Shown here one piece after another: positions 15,011 through 23,432 of a stretch of 64,000 bases of DNA. Every line of letters starts with the position of its first letter. Positions within the stretch are counted from its first letter, which is position 1. The stretch is taken from positions 29,129 to 93,128 of the forward strand of contig RXJQ01000066.1 in NCBI GenBank assembly GCA_003963115.1, written 5' to 3'. Source of the stretch: Burkholderiales bacterium. GTDB taxonomy: Bacteria > Pseudomonadota > Gammaproteobacteria > Burkholderiales > Burkholderiaceae_C. The position numbers were made by a program, and so were the translations under genes. The notes under the pieces are model-generated. The model searched no databases and was not told the DNA's origin. It saw nothing but the letters and a program-made list of their open reading frames with translations.

Positions 15011-16171
15011 TCAGATGAGCTGAGCTTCCGCAGTTGAATCAACCCCTGCTTGTTGCTCCTGCCGCAGCAGATCAGCGCTCACCCTGTCGAGCAAGTTACG
15101 CTCCTCAGGCCCCATCTTCACGCGACGACGGCTGTGGCGCGGTTGATGTTTGCCGCTGTAGATATCAGAAGGGATGGGGCCAAACAGCTCAGTCACAGCC
15201 AGGACACGCTTTGCAGCATCGCTCGATGCACTGGGAACGAAGTCCGTCCGAGACAATTCACGCAGTTCGGGTCGCAGCAGAAAGCGCTCAAACCGTGCGG
15301 TTTCAATGAAGCCAGCACGAATACGACGGGTCAAATCACGAATGGATTGGCGCCCCTGATCGTCGGTGAGCTGATCTTTGCGCACCAGAGTCTTCACCAG
15401 GCGCACGAAATAGTCGTATTGCACGACAAGATCCGAGATTGCGTAACCGTACGGGCTCTTGAAGCCCAGCCCGTTGACCTTTGGCTCAGCTGACTTGAGT
15501 ATTGAATACGAAAGGCCGCGGGCTTTTTGAGCCTCAAGCTTCTGATTCAATCGGTTGACTTCTTGATCAATGAGCTTGGTCAGCTCCTTCATCAGCTCTT
15601 CGTGCCTCAGGAGGGCCCAGTCAGCGTATGGATTGTCATTGCCCGACAGAATCCACAGGCTCTTGAGTGCAGCAGCAACGCGCTTGCCCCCCACAATCTG
15701 CGCGTACTGACCATGGGGATCACGTGCTCGGCCCATGAAGAGGCGGTAGGCCTCTTTCGTATGCAAAGTCATCGTGTCCTGCTCGTCATCGACCAGGGTG
15801 CCCAGAGAACGCATGCCGATGGCTTCTGAGACCGTCACGACCTTCTCTGCGCCAGCACGGAGCCTGTATTCCTCATTCATCCGATTGAATGCAAGAACAC
15901 GTTCCTCATACATCACCAAGCGGGGATAGCGAGGATCGGTGTCATCGACGTTGTCAGTGGAAATCAGATCAGCAAGCGCCGCAGCTTCCTTTGCGATGGA
16001 GTATTTGTCGGGAAAGGGTGAGTCTTCATCTGTTTCAAAGAAGACTCGATCGCTGGTTGCATAAGGCGCAGGGATGGAAGAGGCCAGCGCGGCAATGCTG
16101 GCGGGTACCGCAGCAGCCGACCGACGACTTTTAACCACCCCAGGCTCTTGGCCCTTGGCTTTATTGGTCAT
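15011..16171 (-). CDS. TIGR03761 / AcaB-like ICE regulator (PFL_4669 family)
   Basis: A 386-residue protein with the recognisable core RLFMGRARDPHGQYAQIVGGKRVAAALKSLWILSGNDNPYADWALLRHEE, the later NGLGFKSPYGYAISDLVVQYDYFVRLVKTL, and a C-terminal LFGPIPSDIYSGKHQPRHSRRR. This is the PFL_4669 (TIGR03761) family, in Pfam as AcaB, a proposed transcriptional regulator of ICE genes. The N-terminal ~60 residues are low complexity. The ATG at 16171 has GGAG upstream and overlaps the previous gene by 11 nt, indicating translational coupling. It is a backbone gene that sits with DUF3158, STY4528 and ParB homologues. Confidence 0.85.
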   Translation of the reverse strand: MTNKAKGQEPGVVKSRRSAAAVPASIAALASSIPAPYATSDRVFFETDEDSPFPDKYSIAKEAAALADLISTDNVDDTDPRYPRLVMYEERVLAFNRMNEEYRLRAGAEKVVTVSEAIGMRSLGTLVDDEQDTMTLHTKEAYRLFMGRARDPHGQYAQIVGGKRVAAALKSLWILSGNDNPYADWALLRHEELMKELTKLIDQEVNRLNQKLEAQKARGLSYSILKSAEPKVNGLGFKSPYGYAISDLVVQYDYFVRLVKTLVRKDQLTDDQGRQSIRDLTRRIRAGFIETARFERFLLRPELRELSRTDFVPSASSDAAKRVLAVTELFGPIPSDIYSGKHQPRHSRRRVKMGPEERNLLDRVSADLLRQEQQAGVDSTAEAQLI

Positions 16172-16646
16172 GTTGATTCTCCGTGGGAGAGAGGTTGTCG
16201 GATTGATCAGCAGCAGTGGGTTGGCTATCGCCTTCATCTACGGCTGAATCGGGTACTTCACAGAACTGCTCGCCAGCATTCCAGCGAGTAACAAACGGAA
16301 CCTCGCGGGGGAGGATCCCAGGCAAGAAATTGGCGGTAGTCAGGGGCCGGTTGAGTAGTCCTGAAACAGCGTGGCCATTGACCCGGTACTCGGTAAAGGT
16401 TCTGGGATACACCCGTGTGGTGATCAGACCAGCATCCGTCAAACGGTTGGTCGCAGTCAGCACGTTGGTCAATCCAATAACACCACCCAAGTCACCATGG
16501 ATCGCACGGCGACTGGAACGCAGGGGAGTTTCATCAGCCCGCTGAGCTAACAGATACCACAACAGGTAAGCGCTGTCTCGATCAGAGAGCGCGTGCAACA
16601 AATGAACGAGTAGCCCTTCTTGAGTCAAAACTTGGCGAGTCATCAT
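16161..16646 (-). CDS. Winged-helix-like protein behind four palindromic operators, 161 aa
   Basis: The credible start is the pair of ATGs at 16646 and 16643 (MMTRQVLTQEG), with AGAAGGA just upstream. An open frame to 16817 only reads through the operator repeats and is discarded. Residues ~25-80 (DSAYLLWYLLAQRADETPLRSSRRAIHGDLGGVIGLTNVLTATNRLTDAGLITTR) fit a winged helix, with the recognition part LGGVIGLTNVLTATNRL and a wing after ITTRVYP. The C-terminus is acidic and disordered. Its position beside tandem palindromes suggests an autoregulating DNA-binding protein, although a repressor role is inference. It overlaps the TIGR03761 gene. Confidence 0.65.
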   Translation of the reverse strand: MMTRQVLTQEGLLVHLLHALSDRDSAYLLWYLLAQRADETPLRSSRRAIHGDLGGVIGLTNVLTATNRLTDAGLITTRVYPRTFTEYRVNGHAVSGLLNRPLTTANFLPGILPREVPFVTRWNAGEQFCEVPDSAVDEGDSQPTAADQSDNLSPTENQHDQ

Positions 16647-16656
16647 TCTGTCCTTC

Positions 16657-16790
16657 TGGTCATTTTCTGACCAATGCGCCCCAAGGGCGATCTGGTCAGA
16701 TTTTGACCAGAGCAGATGATAGCCGAACTTTTCACCGTGGTCACATTCTGACCAATAAGCCCCTGGGGCGCATTGGTCATTTTTTGACCA
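16657..16790. repeat. Four perfect TGGTCA-N5-TGACCA palindromes
   Basis: Identical half sites occur at 16657-16673, 16693-16709, 16738-16754 and 16774-16790, each 17 bp. The start-to-start spacings are 36, 45 and 36 bp, so the array is a duplicated pair. The spacer inside each pair contains an approximately palindromic GC-rich core, for example GCCCCTGGGGC. The array lies directly upstream of the winged-helix-like gene and past the end of the STY4528-like gene. It is either a multi-operator promoter, an origin-type iteron set or a centromere-like site. Confidence 0.85.
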
Positions 16791-16813
16791 CGAAGTCAAA
16801 CTCACCCAGGCAT

Positions 16814-18634
16814 TCATGACTGAGGCTCCGAATCAGGCTCCCCACTTGCCAAGCTCAACAAACTGCTTGATACCTGGCTAGCCACTTTTTGTCGAACAGC
16901 TCTCAGACGCTCAATGCCTTCCTTGCTGCTGTTGCTGTGCTCGATCTCATCGCCCGAGCCAGTCGAAACAACTTCAGCGACCGGAGAGGCCTTTGCATCA
17001 GCCAGCGCAGTTTCGTACCGAGCCTTTGCAGCTCGGGCCTCGGCAACGCCAGCAGCTCGCGTCGGTACAAAAGCTCCATCCATGGCCTTCCGAACCAAGG
17101 TCGAAAGGTATCCAACGGGGCTTGGAACAGATTTGGCTCTCATCTGCCCAGCCAACTCGTCAACCAGTTCTTGCACGTTGATGTGAGCAGGAACATTTGT
17201 GAAGACCCGACGAGCACTTTCGACGTCGATCCCATCTGGCCAAAACACACCATCCAAAACGGGCGTAGCTATGGAAGAAACGGTCCGTTCATCAACAGCA
17301 TCGTGTTGCTTCACATCCTTTGTACAAACGGGATCAATCTCAGCTTTCAGCTCAGCAGTTGTCGATGTTGGGTTGATTGGTTCATCAAAAGGCAAAGGCA
17401 AAGACCTCCACCTCCCATCATCAGGATTGGTGACCCTTCGTTTGCTCAAACGCTCTCGCGCACTGGAGGAGTTCTTTTGGAAAGTAGGTTTTGTATATAG
17501 AGCCGACAAAAGGGCAGCTCTGGAATCGACAAAAGGGCAACCCTCGCTGTTACCAACTCCTGGGCGTTTCGACAAAAGGGCAGCCCTTGAGTGGCGGAAA
17601 GCGCCACCTACCGGCACGCTTTGCGTTGACGGAGGCGCCACGAAAGTTTGCGTCTGGGGTCCATCATGATCGATAACCATGATCGGACCGCGAAGCGTCG
17701 TCACATTGCCTTCTTGACTCAGAATCTGTGCGCGTTCTTGAGTCTGGGCTTTTCTTGCCACCCTTCCGGCTGGCGTGTTGGCCCCGGGCGCTCCTTTGCC
17801 TGTGAGCAAAGCAAGAATGGCTGCCAAATTCACGGTAACCAAGAGCGTTGGCCGTTGCCCTTTTGTGAGGGCCTCCTGAACAAAACCAGCTTTCTTGAGT
17901 GCCTCTCGGGCATTGCGTTGTGATTTCGTCCCCAGCGCCAGTGTCACGCGCTGTTCCTCGACCGAGTAAGGGAAAAATCCATCCGCATCAATGGTCTTTG
18001 TCAAGACTGCAGAACGCAACTCGCTCAGGAGGTGCGACAGAACGAGTCCGCCAATCACACCTCCTGAGAGATCTGCAAGAGCCCGATAGTAGGCAATAGG
18101 TTGACCCAGCAACGACAGCAAGAAGGCATCATCCCAACGACTTATGGTTCCTTCGGTCTTTGTCTTAGCCGCCGTGATCAGCTTGTTGCAAAGCTCTGGA
18201 ATGTTCAATCTGTAGAAAAGCCTATTACCCGCGCCAGGCGTGGTGGCCAATTCCTCTTGCCAGAATCCAAGCTCGCGCAGCGTGTTCCGAGCGCTCTCTT
18301 GTTCGCGTGGCGTTAATGCTGTGGCCTCCTGCCAGTCTTTTGCTGTCTTCCAGAACCAGCCCCCCCGCTCGGGGTGCTTTTTCAACCAGCCGCGTGTCCA
18401 GTACATCGCATGCCCAAGCATCAGTGCAGGCTTTATCCCGCCGCACAGATCAGCTAGTACCGGCCAGTACTGAATGAACCCTCGGCCAGTTAACTGTTCA
18501 CTCGCAAGCTGTTGGGCCTGCTCTATGCTGCTCATAACTACGTGGGCAGGAACAGTGCTGGCGCGAACAGTCATACCTGGGGCGTGATCCGCTCCTGACT
18601 GGACGCTATGTAGTAAAGGAAGTGGAAGAGTCAT
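16814..18634 (-). CDS. STY4528-like replication protein with two related domains, 606 aa
   Basis: A relative of the STY4528 family of ICE and pathogenicity-island replication proteins. Two internally similar winged-helix-like units are visible: residues ~49-150 (FIQYWPVLADLCGGIKPALMLGHAMYW ... LTPREQESARNTLRELGFWQEE) and ~180-275 (IAYYRALADLSGGVIGGLVLSHLLSE ... QRNAREALKKAGFVQEA). A third copy forms the adjacent gene at 18653. The C-terminal half is long, Ser/Arg-rich and probably disordered, ending in a helical segment around INVQELVDELAGQMRAKSVPSPVGYLSTLVRKAMDGAF. Likely role: origin recognition or initiator loading; no enzyme motif is seen. It is longer than the usual family size. Confidence 0.75.
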   Translation of the reverse strand: MTLPLPLLHSVQSGADHAPGMTVRASTVPAHVVMSSIEQAQQLASEQLTGRGFIQYWPVLADLCGGIKPALMLGHAMYWTRGWLKKHPERGGWFWKTAKDWQEATALTPREQESARNTLRELGFWQEELATTPGAGNRLFYRLNIPELCNKLITAAKTKTEGTISRWDDAFLLSLLGQPIAYYRALADLSGGVIGGLVLSHLLSELRSAVLTKTIDADGFFPYSVEEQRVTLALGTKSQRNAREALKKAGFVQEALTKGQRPTLLVTVNLAAILALLTGKGAPGANTPAGRVARKAQTQERAQILSQEGNVTTLRGPIMVIDHDGPQTQTFVAPPSTQSVPVGGAFRHSRAALLSKRPGVGNSEGCPFVDSRAALLSALYTKPTFQKNSSSARERLSKRRVTNPDDGRWRSLPLPFDEPINPTSTTAELKAEIDPVCTKDVKQHDAVDERTVSSIATPVLDGVFWPDGIDVESARRVFTNVPAHINVQELVDELAGQMRAKSVPSPVGYLSTLVRKAMDGAFVPTRAAGVAEARAAKARYETALADAKASPVAEVVSTGSGDEIEHSNSSKEGIERLRAVRQKVASQVSSSLLSLASGEPDSEPQS

Positions 18635-18652
18635 CCAGGTTCCACTACGGCG

Positions 18653-19216
18653 TTAGGCCGCTCCTCGATTGTGTAGAGCCTTGACTTTTTGCTGCTCACC
18701 CGTAATGCGAATCTCAGCCGCAGCCAGAGATGCACTTGCTGAACCTTGGGGGGTTACCAGATTGGCAAACCCGGACCATGACTCAGCAGATTTCTCTGCC
18801 AACAGCGCATTGAGGACTCGGGTTTCAATATGGAATCCTTTTCCACGATGAGCCGTACGCTCATGTAGGATTTTTGCATCGCGCAAAATGCGCCTGGCTG
18901 TGTCCTGTTCACGGCGTGTCAGGCCTGTATCTCGCTCGCAATCGTGGTGATTGCATTCGAACCAGACTTGAACATCTTCAAGCTGGGCTACACCGTTCCG
19001 TCTTAACTGGGCTGCCTGGATATTGACTTGGTTTATTGCCCAGGACAGCCAAAGCGCGGAAGTAACACTCCCAGTCACGTCAACGAAGGCTCGATGGAAA
19101 GATATGGGTGGCTGCCCCATCGTGTCGAGTATTAGCGCATGATCTGCGCTCATTTGCACCGTTGTACGGGGCATTTGGACCACAGAGTCACCAGTCAAAG
19201 AGGGTGTATGTTCCAT
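18653..19216 (-). CDS. STY4528-like single-domain protein, 187 aa
   Basis: One copy of the domain found twice in the next gene: ISFHRAFVDVTGSVTSALWLSWAINQ ... VWFECNHHDCERDTGLTRREQDTARRILRDAKILHER. The shared pattern is aromatic-x-x-L/F-x-D-x-x-G-S/G, a hydrophobic helix, an acidic or aromatic turn, then (L)T(x)REQ-x-(T/S)AR-x-x-L-x-x-(A/G). The ATG at 19216 has GGAG 6 nt upstream; a TTG at 19228 is weaker. Only 18 nt separates its stop from the next start. It probably arose by gene duplication and may form mixed complexes with the larger protein at a replication origin. Confidence 0.7.
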   Translation of the reverse strand: MEHTPSLTGDSVVQMPRTTVQMSADHALILDTMGQPPISFHRAFVDVTGSVTSALWLSWAINQVNIQAAQLRRNGVAQLEDVQVWFECNHHDCERDTGLTRREQDTARRILRDAKILHERTAHRGKGFHIETRVLNALLAEKSAESWSGFANLVTPQGSASASLAAAEIRITGEQQKVKALHNRGAA

Positions 19217-19242
19217 ATCGCGCTCCAAAAAACTGCTGATAT

Positions 19243-19917
19243 TTACGCGCTGAGAGATGCCCCATCGCCCGTATTTGTGCGATGGGTGCGATTACCGCCA
19301 TTCCAACCACTAGATTGGATTGGTGGATTTTTCGTGGACTGACGCAACGAGGCTGTGGACTCAATCGTCCCGAACTCGTTAATAACCTGCCACAGAGCCG
19401 AAATCGTGTGTTGATTGAATTTCGTGTGTAGCTGATAAAGAGACTCACGTGTGGGTTGCCCCTGGCCATTTCTGACGATGGCGTCCCATTCACGATGAAT
19501 CTCTTCTCGTTCAAACGGACTTGGCATTGGGTGTCTGCCAGTTTTGGCTTCACCTAGAAATAGGTCACGGAGAGCCTGCACTTCATCACGATTCATCTTG
19601 AACAAACGATTCAGCATTTCTGCTGACGCACCGTGCTTAACGAAATACTCTTTGAGCGTCCGGTCACGTCGCTCATCTTCGACGTGCATGAAGACGTAAC
19701 GCAGGTTTGCTTCATCTATTTCAACAACAAGTTCCAAGGATGAGAATTGTGCCGCCCTTACATAGTCACGCATCGGTCTATTGCGCAAATCTTCGAGCAA
19801 TGCTGAATCGAGGCCTTGTTTCAGAAGCTCATCAACATGATTGTCAATTTGCTCCATCAGCTGTTTCAACGCCAACAGTTTAACTGCTGGATCTGACATG
19901 CTTAGTTTCAACAACAT
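19243..19917 (-). CDS. DUF2857 family ICE protein
   Basis: A 224-residue mostly helical protein matching DUF2857, found next to parB in PFGI-1/ICEclc-type elements. The N-terminal two thirds carry KEYFVKHGASAEMLNRLFKMNRDEVQALRDLFLGEAKTGRHPMPS, the family-typical part with a possible helix-turn-helix (MLNRLFKMNRDEVQALRDL). The last 50 residues are low complexity. A regulatory or replication role is possible, but none is established to my knowledge. GGAGG precedes the ATG by 5 nt. It lies downstream of the parB-like gene and probably shares its transcript. Confidence 0.8.
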   Translation of the reverse strand: MLLKLSMSDPAVKLLALKQLMEQIDNHVDELLKQGLDSALLEDLRNRPMRDYVRAAQFSSLELVVEIDEANLRYVFMHVEDERRDRTLKEYFVKHGASAEMLNRLFKMNRDEVQALRDLFLGEAKTGRHPMPSPFEREEIHREWDAIVRNGQGQPTRESLYQLHTKFNQHTISALWQVINEFGTIESTASLRQSTKNPPIQSSGWNGGNRTHRTNTGDGASLSA

Positions 19918-19998
19918 GGGCCCTCCGGTGACTTTTGTGACTGGTTATTACGATTGCATTTTTACTACTCTTGCAACTGTTGATGGCTTTATTTGCTT

Positions 19999-21828
19999 TT
20001 ATCGAGCTGGAAAAATCTCGAATGGAAAACGATCGGGCTCATTCTGAACCCAACGTTGTACCCAAGACCAAAGTGCAAGGAACAAATCCCCGAGTTCAGG
20101 TGCAAACATGAATCGATAAATATCGACAACACTAATCTGTACGCCGCCTCGATTAGGATCAGTAGATCCCATGCCTAAGGATTTGAAAATACTGGACAAA
20201 TTACCTGACTCTGCCGATTGCCGCCACTGGCTTTCACGTGGAAGTTTGCGCAGGAGCTGTGAATCACATTGACCAGACAATGCAACCAAAATCTGCCACC
20301 CAGAGCGACGCAGTGCAGCAGCACGACGACCACTCCACTCAGGGTCATCAACATCGTCATTGGGCGGCTGCGAAAGTATGAATTCACCGCTAAACGGTTG
20401 CGCAGGCAGTTCGCAGTAAAAGCCCAATGGCATTGCAGGCGCAACAAAAACCAAGTCATGCAAAGCGCATGCGTCACAGATGTCTCGGATCAGCGCAAGG
20501 ACCGTACCAGCTGCATGATCAGGGTGTGTGGGATCGTCAGCGGGACCTGTCGCGCGCAATGTCATCCAAGCCGGATCTTTAAACGAGTTGCCGCTTTGAG
20601 CAGGAATACCTTGATCCGAAGCTACAGGAGGGGCGCCAGTCGTAGGCAATGCGGACTGCTCCCCAGGCGTGAGGCTTGTGCTGGATACAGCCTGTGAGGG
20701 CTTTGCAGCGCCTGGCATGGGCGCAAGCATTGCGGGCTGCAATGGGAGCTGGCGTGCTGGCGTAGGAAGCTGTGGCTTGTTCGGCGCCGATGGGCGGGCG
20801 ACGACCGTCTCAGGCGTTGACTGCGGGGTAGCGATTGCAGCCTTTGCGGCGTCACGCAAGGTTTGTCCAGATAATTGACCTGTCTGCACGGAAGCCGTGG
20901 ACAGCATGACAACCAACTCATTCAGCGACAGATTCAGTGTTTGCGCGAACGCCTGATCTAGCGCAGAAGAGGTGGCTGGCGCGTCCACAGTAACATCTAT
21001 TTGCGGATTACTGGATTCAATTTCAGCTAGCGCAATGGCTTGCTTTTCAAGCGTTTGCCTGACCAGGGAATCAATCTCCGGTGCAGGCAATCCAAGTGCT
21101 GCCGCAATTTTCCTGAGCTGATTGACACGTGGTTGCAGCGCTTTCGTGGCAGGCAGAGTAAGCCATTGACCGATGGGTTTAAGCTGCTCGGTAGCAAAGA
21201 AATACGCACGAACAGTCGTGGTATTACTGTTGAGCCCCTTTTTCTTGATCTCGGTAATGAAGCCTTCAATGGGAATAATAGTCCCATTCCGCTCTCTTTC
21301 CAGTCGTGCCTTCAGATCAACAATCGCTTTCGCCTTGTCCCAGAAACAGATATCTGCTCGATTTTCGTTTTCAGCTAGGTGAGCAATAATGACGGTAATG
21401 TCATCTGTCCACTTTGTGAACAGAGTTTTAACCGTCTCGTATGCCGGATCTTGGGTTTCTTCCCACAATTCCTGAACTGCCGTTAATGTCGTATTACCAC
21501 CAGCGGCACAGATGTACTCGGGATCGCCCGGACGCTTGGTAATCGTCAGGACTACGTTTTTCGCCTGGGTTGAACGAATTGAATCTTTCAGCTCCAGGTA
21601 GGCAGGGTTGGCTTTAACTCGTGGGTTGTAGTCATACCGTTTGATCTGCATTACAGGCAATCGCTGAAATGCTTCATCGTATGTATCCCCGGGCTTCATG
21701 CCCGTAGCTCCCTGGCTCGGAATCGGGGCGTTTAAGCTAGCCCTAAGCGCTTGAACATCAGGTTTCTTGAGGTTCGGCTTAGACGGTGATGCCGGTGATG
21801 CGACTGGGGGTTTCGTGCTAGTACTCAT
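19999..21828 (-). CDS. parB: ParB-family partition protein (ICE PFGI-1 class)
   Basis: A 609-residue ParB-like protein of the TIGR03764 class. The ParB N-domain covers residues ~55-240, with YDYNPRVKANPAYLELKDSIRSTQ, CAAGGNTTLTAVQELWEE (the ParB box region that would contact nucleotide) and a helix-turn-helix-like stretch around FITEIKKKGLNSNTTTVRAYFFA. The rest includes a Pro/Ala/Ser-rich linker and a C-terminal domain with PLGFYCELPAQPF and ELGDLFLALWSWVQRWVQ, peculiar to ICE homologues. It would act with ParA in segregation of the excised or replicating element. It starts 13 nt after parA ends, in the same operon. Confidence 0.85.
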   Translation of the reverse strand: MSTSTKPPVASPASPSKPNLKKPDVQALRASLNAPIPSQGATGMKPGDTYDEAFQRLPVMQIKRYDYNPRVKANPAYLELKDSIRSTQAKNVVLTITKRPGDPEYICAAGGNTTLTAVQELWEETQDPAYETVKTLFTKWTDDITVIIAHLAENENRADICFWDKAKAIVDLKARLERERNGTIIPIEGFITEIKKKGLNSNTTTVRAYFFATEQLKPIGQWLTLPATKALQPRVNQLRKIAAALGLPAPEIDSLVRQTLEKQAIALAEIESSNPQIDVTVDAPATSSALDQAFAQTLNLSLNELVVMLSTASVQTGQLSGQTLRDAAKAAIATPQSTPETVVARPSAPNKPQLPTPARQLPLQPAMLAPMPGAAKPSQAVSSTSLTPGEQSALPTTGAPPVASDQGIPAQSGNSFKDPAWMTLRATGPADDPTHPDHAAGTVLALIRDICDACALHDLVFVAPAMPLGFYCELPAQPFSGEFILSQPPNDDVDDPEWSGRRAAALRRSGWQILVALSGQCDSQLLRKLPRESQWRQSAESGNLSSIFKSLGMGSTDPNRGGVQISVVDIYRFMFAPELGDLFLALWSWVQRWVQNEPDRFPFEIFPAR

Positions 21829-21840
21829 TTCGCACCCCGC

Positions 21841-22770
21841 TTATTTGGCGACTCGCCGCAGAGACGGAGTAACAGCTTGATTTTCTTCTGGCTCGGAATC
21901 GTCCATGGCAGCATCATGCTCCATGAAGTCTGTGGAATAAACACCTTGAAGATTTGGGAAAAGCTCCCAAACTACCTTGTGCATAATCTGGCTGGCCTTA
22001 GTGGGGTCCACCCAGTGAACGGGCAATTGAGCAGTAGCAGCTTTTTGGTAAGCCACAGCATCCGGTACGGCCGTATCAATTACATGCACACGGCCTTTAA
22101 GGTCCAAAAACTGCGTGCGAATGGTGTCCGCGATCATTCTTGCGTCTGACGTCGCTTTGAGCTTGTAGATAACAGCCTTCAAATGTGGGATACCACCAGC
22201 TGGCCGCGCTGGTTCCAGGCGCTTATGCAAATCGACCGTTCCCGAAATGAATTCGCGAGCCGACAGAATGTCTGGGCAAATTGGAGAGACACAGAAATCT
22301 GCGGCAAGAATGGCTGCATCCTGCAGGGCACCTTTCGCACCTTGCGTGTCTATGACGACAATGTCATATGCGTCCGCCAGAACAGGGCTTCGCAAAACAT
22401 TGCTGAAAGCCGCGCCTCGCATGGGATGGTCGTCTAGCCAGATTTGCAGCTCGCGGTTGGCTGCGTCCGAGAGGACCAGGTCCAACGATCCGTGGGGATT
22501 GAGTTTCGGCAGCCGACTGGCATCTATGCCCTCAGGCGGCAACTGCACGCGACTGATGCAGTCAAGCGATGCTGTCTGACTCATCAACAGCTTGCTCAAG
22601 CCGTGAGGGGCCGTTTCTTGCAGAGCAAAATATCGGCTCAGGCTAGGCTGTACGTCTGCGTCGATCATGAGAACGCGCATACCGAGATCAGCCAGGATTG
22701 CTCCCAGGTTGGCGGTCAAGGTTGTCTTGCCGACACCGCCCTTTGTGCTTACGACGGCGACAATGATCAT
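21841..22770 (-). CDS. parA: ParA-family partition ATPase
   Basis: A 309-residue deviant Walker ATPase. It has VVSTKGGVGKTTLTANLGAILADLG at the N-terminus (KGGVGKTT, residues ~9-16), VLMIDADVQPS (A' motif) and IVVIDTQGAKG (Walker B). It should bind DNA non-specifically in its ATP form and move ParB-bound DNA, or stabilise the ICE while excised. GGGAGA lies before the ATG, and the start overlaps the stop of a tiny upstream frame by ATGA. It heads the minus-strand maintenance arm and is divergent from the signalling cassette. Confidence 0.9.
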   Translation of the reverse strand: MIIVAVVSTKGGVGKTTLTANLGAILADLGMRVLMIDADVQPSLSRYFALQETAPHGLSKLLMSQTASLDCISRVQLPPEGIDASRLPKLNPHGSLDLVLSDAANRELQIWLDDHPMRGAAFSNVLRSPVLADAYDIVVIDTQGAKGALQDAAILAADFCVSPICPDILSAREFISGTVDLHKRLEPARPAGGIPHLKAVIYKLKATSDARMIADTIRTQFLDLKGRVHVIDTAVPDAVAYQKAATAQLPVHWVDPTKASQIMHKVVWELFPNLQGVYSTDFMEHDAAMDDSEPEENQAVTPSLRRVAK

Positions 22771-22877
22771 GCTGACTCTCCCTTCAACAGCGTCGGCTGA
22801 AAGTGAGAATGCAGATCACGAGAGCCCTCACCAGGGCAAGCGGCGTCTTCGCGCCGGAAATTATTGGCTTGTGCCAT
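22767..22877 (-). CDS. Possible 36-aa leader peptide coupled to parA
   Basis: A short frame starting MAQANNFRREDAACPGEG with GAGGGG about 5 nt upstream. Its stop overlaps the parA start as ATGA. Such coupling often tunes translation of the following gene. It has no recognisable fold, and its length makes it uncertain. Confidence 0.35.
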   Translation of the reverse strand: MAQANNFRREDAACPGEGSRDLHSHFQPTLLKGESA

Positions 22878-22963
22878 AAGACCCCTCAAGTTCCAGTTTG
22901 TTGAACATTGAGGGTTGGCCGCGTCACATAGACGAACTGTCCGCCAGTAAGGGTGAAGACGCA

Positions 22964-23200
22964 CTACACCCAACAATAAATGTGTTCGGCAATGCCGACC
23001 AACCCCGCAATGTGTAATTTAGCACCAGATTGAACCTTGTCAACATTGGCGGAATCCGCCAAGGTGAGCTTTGGTTGCCGCGCAACACTTGAGATCACAG
23101 CTGATCCGTCTTCATCGCGGCGCAATCTGACAACTAAGGGAAGCTTGGCACCTGTGGAGTACTTGCTTTGCAAGCGATCCGCTGACGCCGCATCGCACAT
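22964..23200 (-). CDS. Possible small protein, 78 aa
   Basis: The frame encodes SKYSTGAKLPLVVRLRRDEDGSAVISSVARQPKLTLADSANVDKVQSGAKLHIAGLV, which has an alternating beta-strand look and no low complexity, so a small barrel-like protein is possible. The GGAGG upstream touches the ATG directly (too close), so the start may be a nearby alternative or the frame may be spurious. It lies upstream of parA in the same orientation. No family recognised. Confidence 0.35.
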   Translation of the reverse strand: MCDAASADRLQSKYSTGAKLPLVVRLRRDEDGSAVISSVARQPKLTLADSANVDKVQSGAKLHIAGLVGIAEHIYCWV

Positions 23201-23270
23201 CCTCCATGTGTGATCAGGTTAAGGAATCTCTAGCGCCCACCAAGTTCATTTTTTTCATCAATTGCGCATT

Positions 23271-23337
23271 AAACGCGCGTTTGATGCTCTGTGAATGAGC
23301 GTTTAGCGCGCATTACAGCACATAAAATACGCGTTTA
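23271..23337. promoter_or_regulatory. GCGTTTA repeats between divergent parA and response-regulator operons
   Basis: A perfect 12-bp palindrome AAACGCGCGTTT (23271-23282) is followed by GCGTTTA at 23299-23305 and 23331-23337, both in the same orientation as the palindrome's right half. Location in the divergent promoter region suggests operators, possibly for the BetR-type regulator encoded next to it. Confidence 0.5.
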
Positions 23338-23432
23338 CAACACGCCGAGCGCATTTCGTGCGCGTCGGTTGCGCATCTAGCTATAGATCCGTTGGTTGTG
23401 TACGATTCCGCACCTCTTTTATGTTCCTCCCG

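Noticed and set aside
16657..16790. CRISPR array
   Set aside because: Repeats are palindromic 17-mers at 36-45 bp spacing with related spacers, only four units, no cas genes.
16647..16817. 57-residue N-terminal extension of the winged-helix-like protein
   Set aside because: It is translated from the TGGTCA operator repeats and gives a repetitive, meaningless peptide; a good ribosome site precedes 16646.
21841..22770. MinD-type cell-division ATPase
   Set aside because: ICE-type ParB-like gene follows directly, so ParA is the better call.
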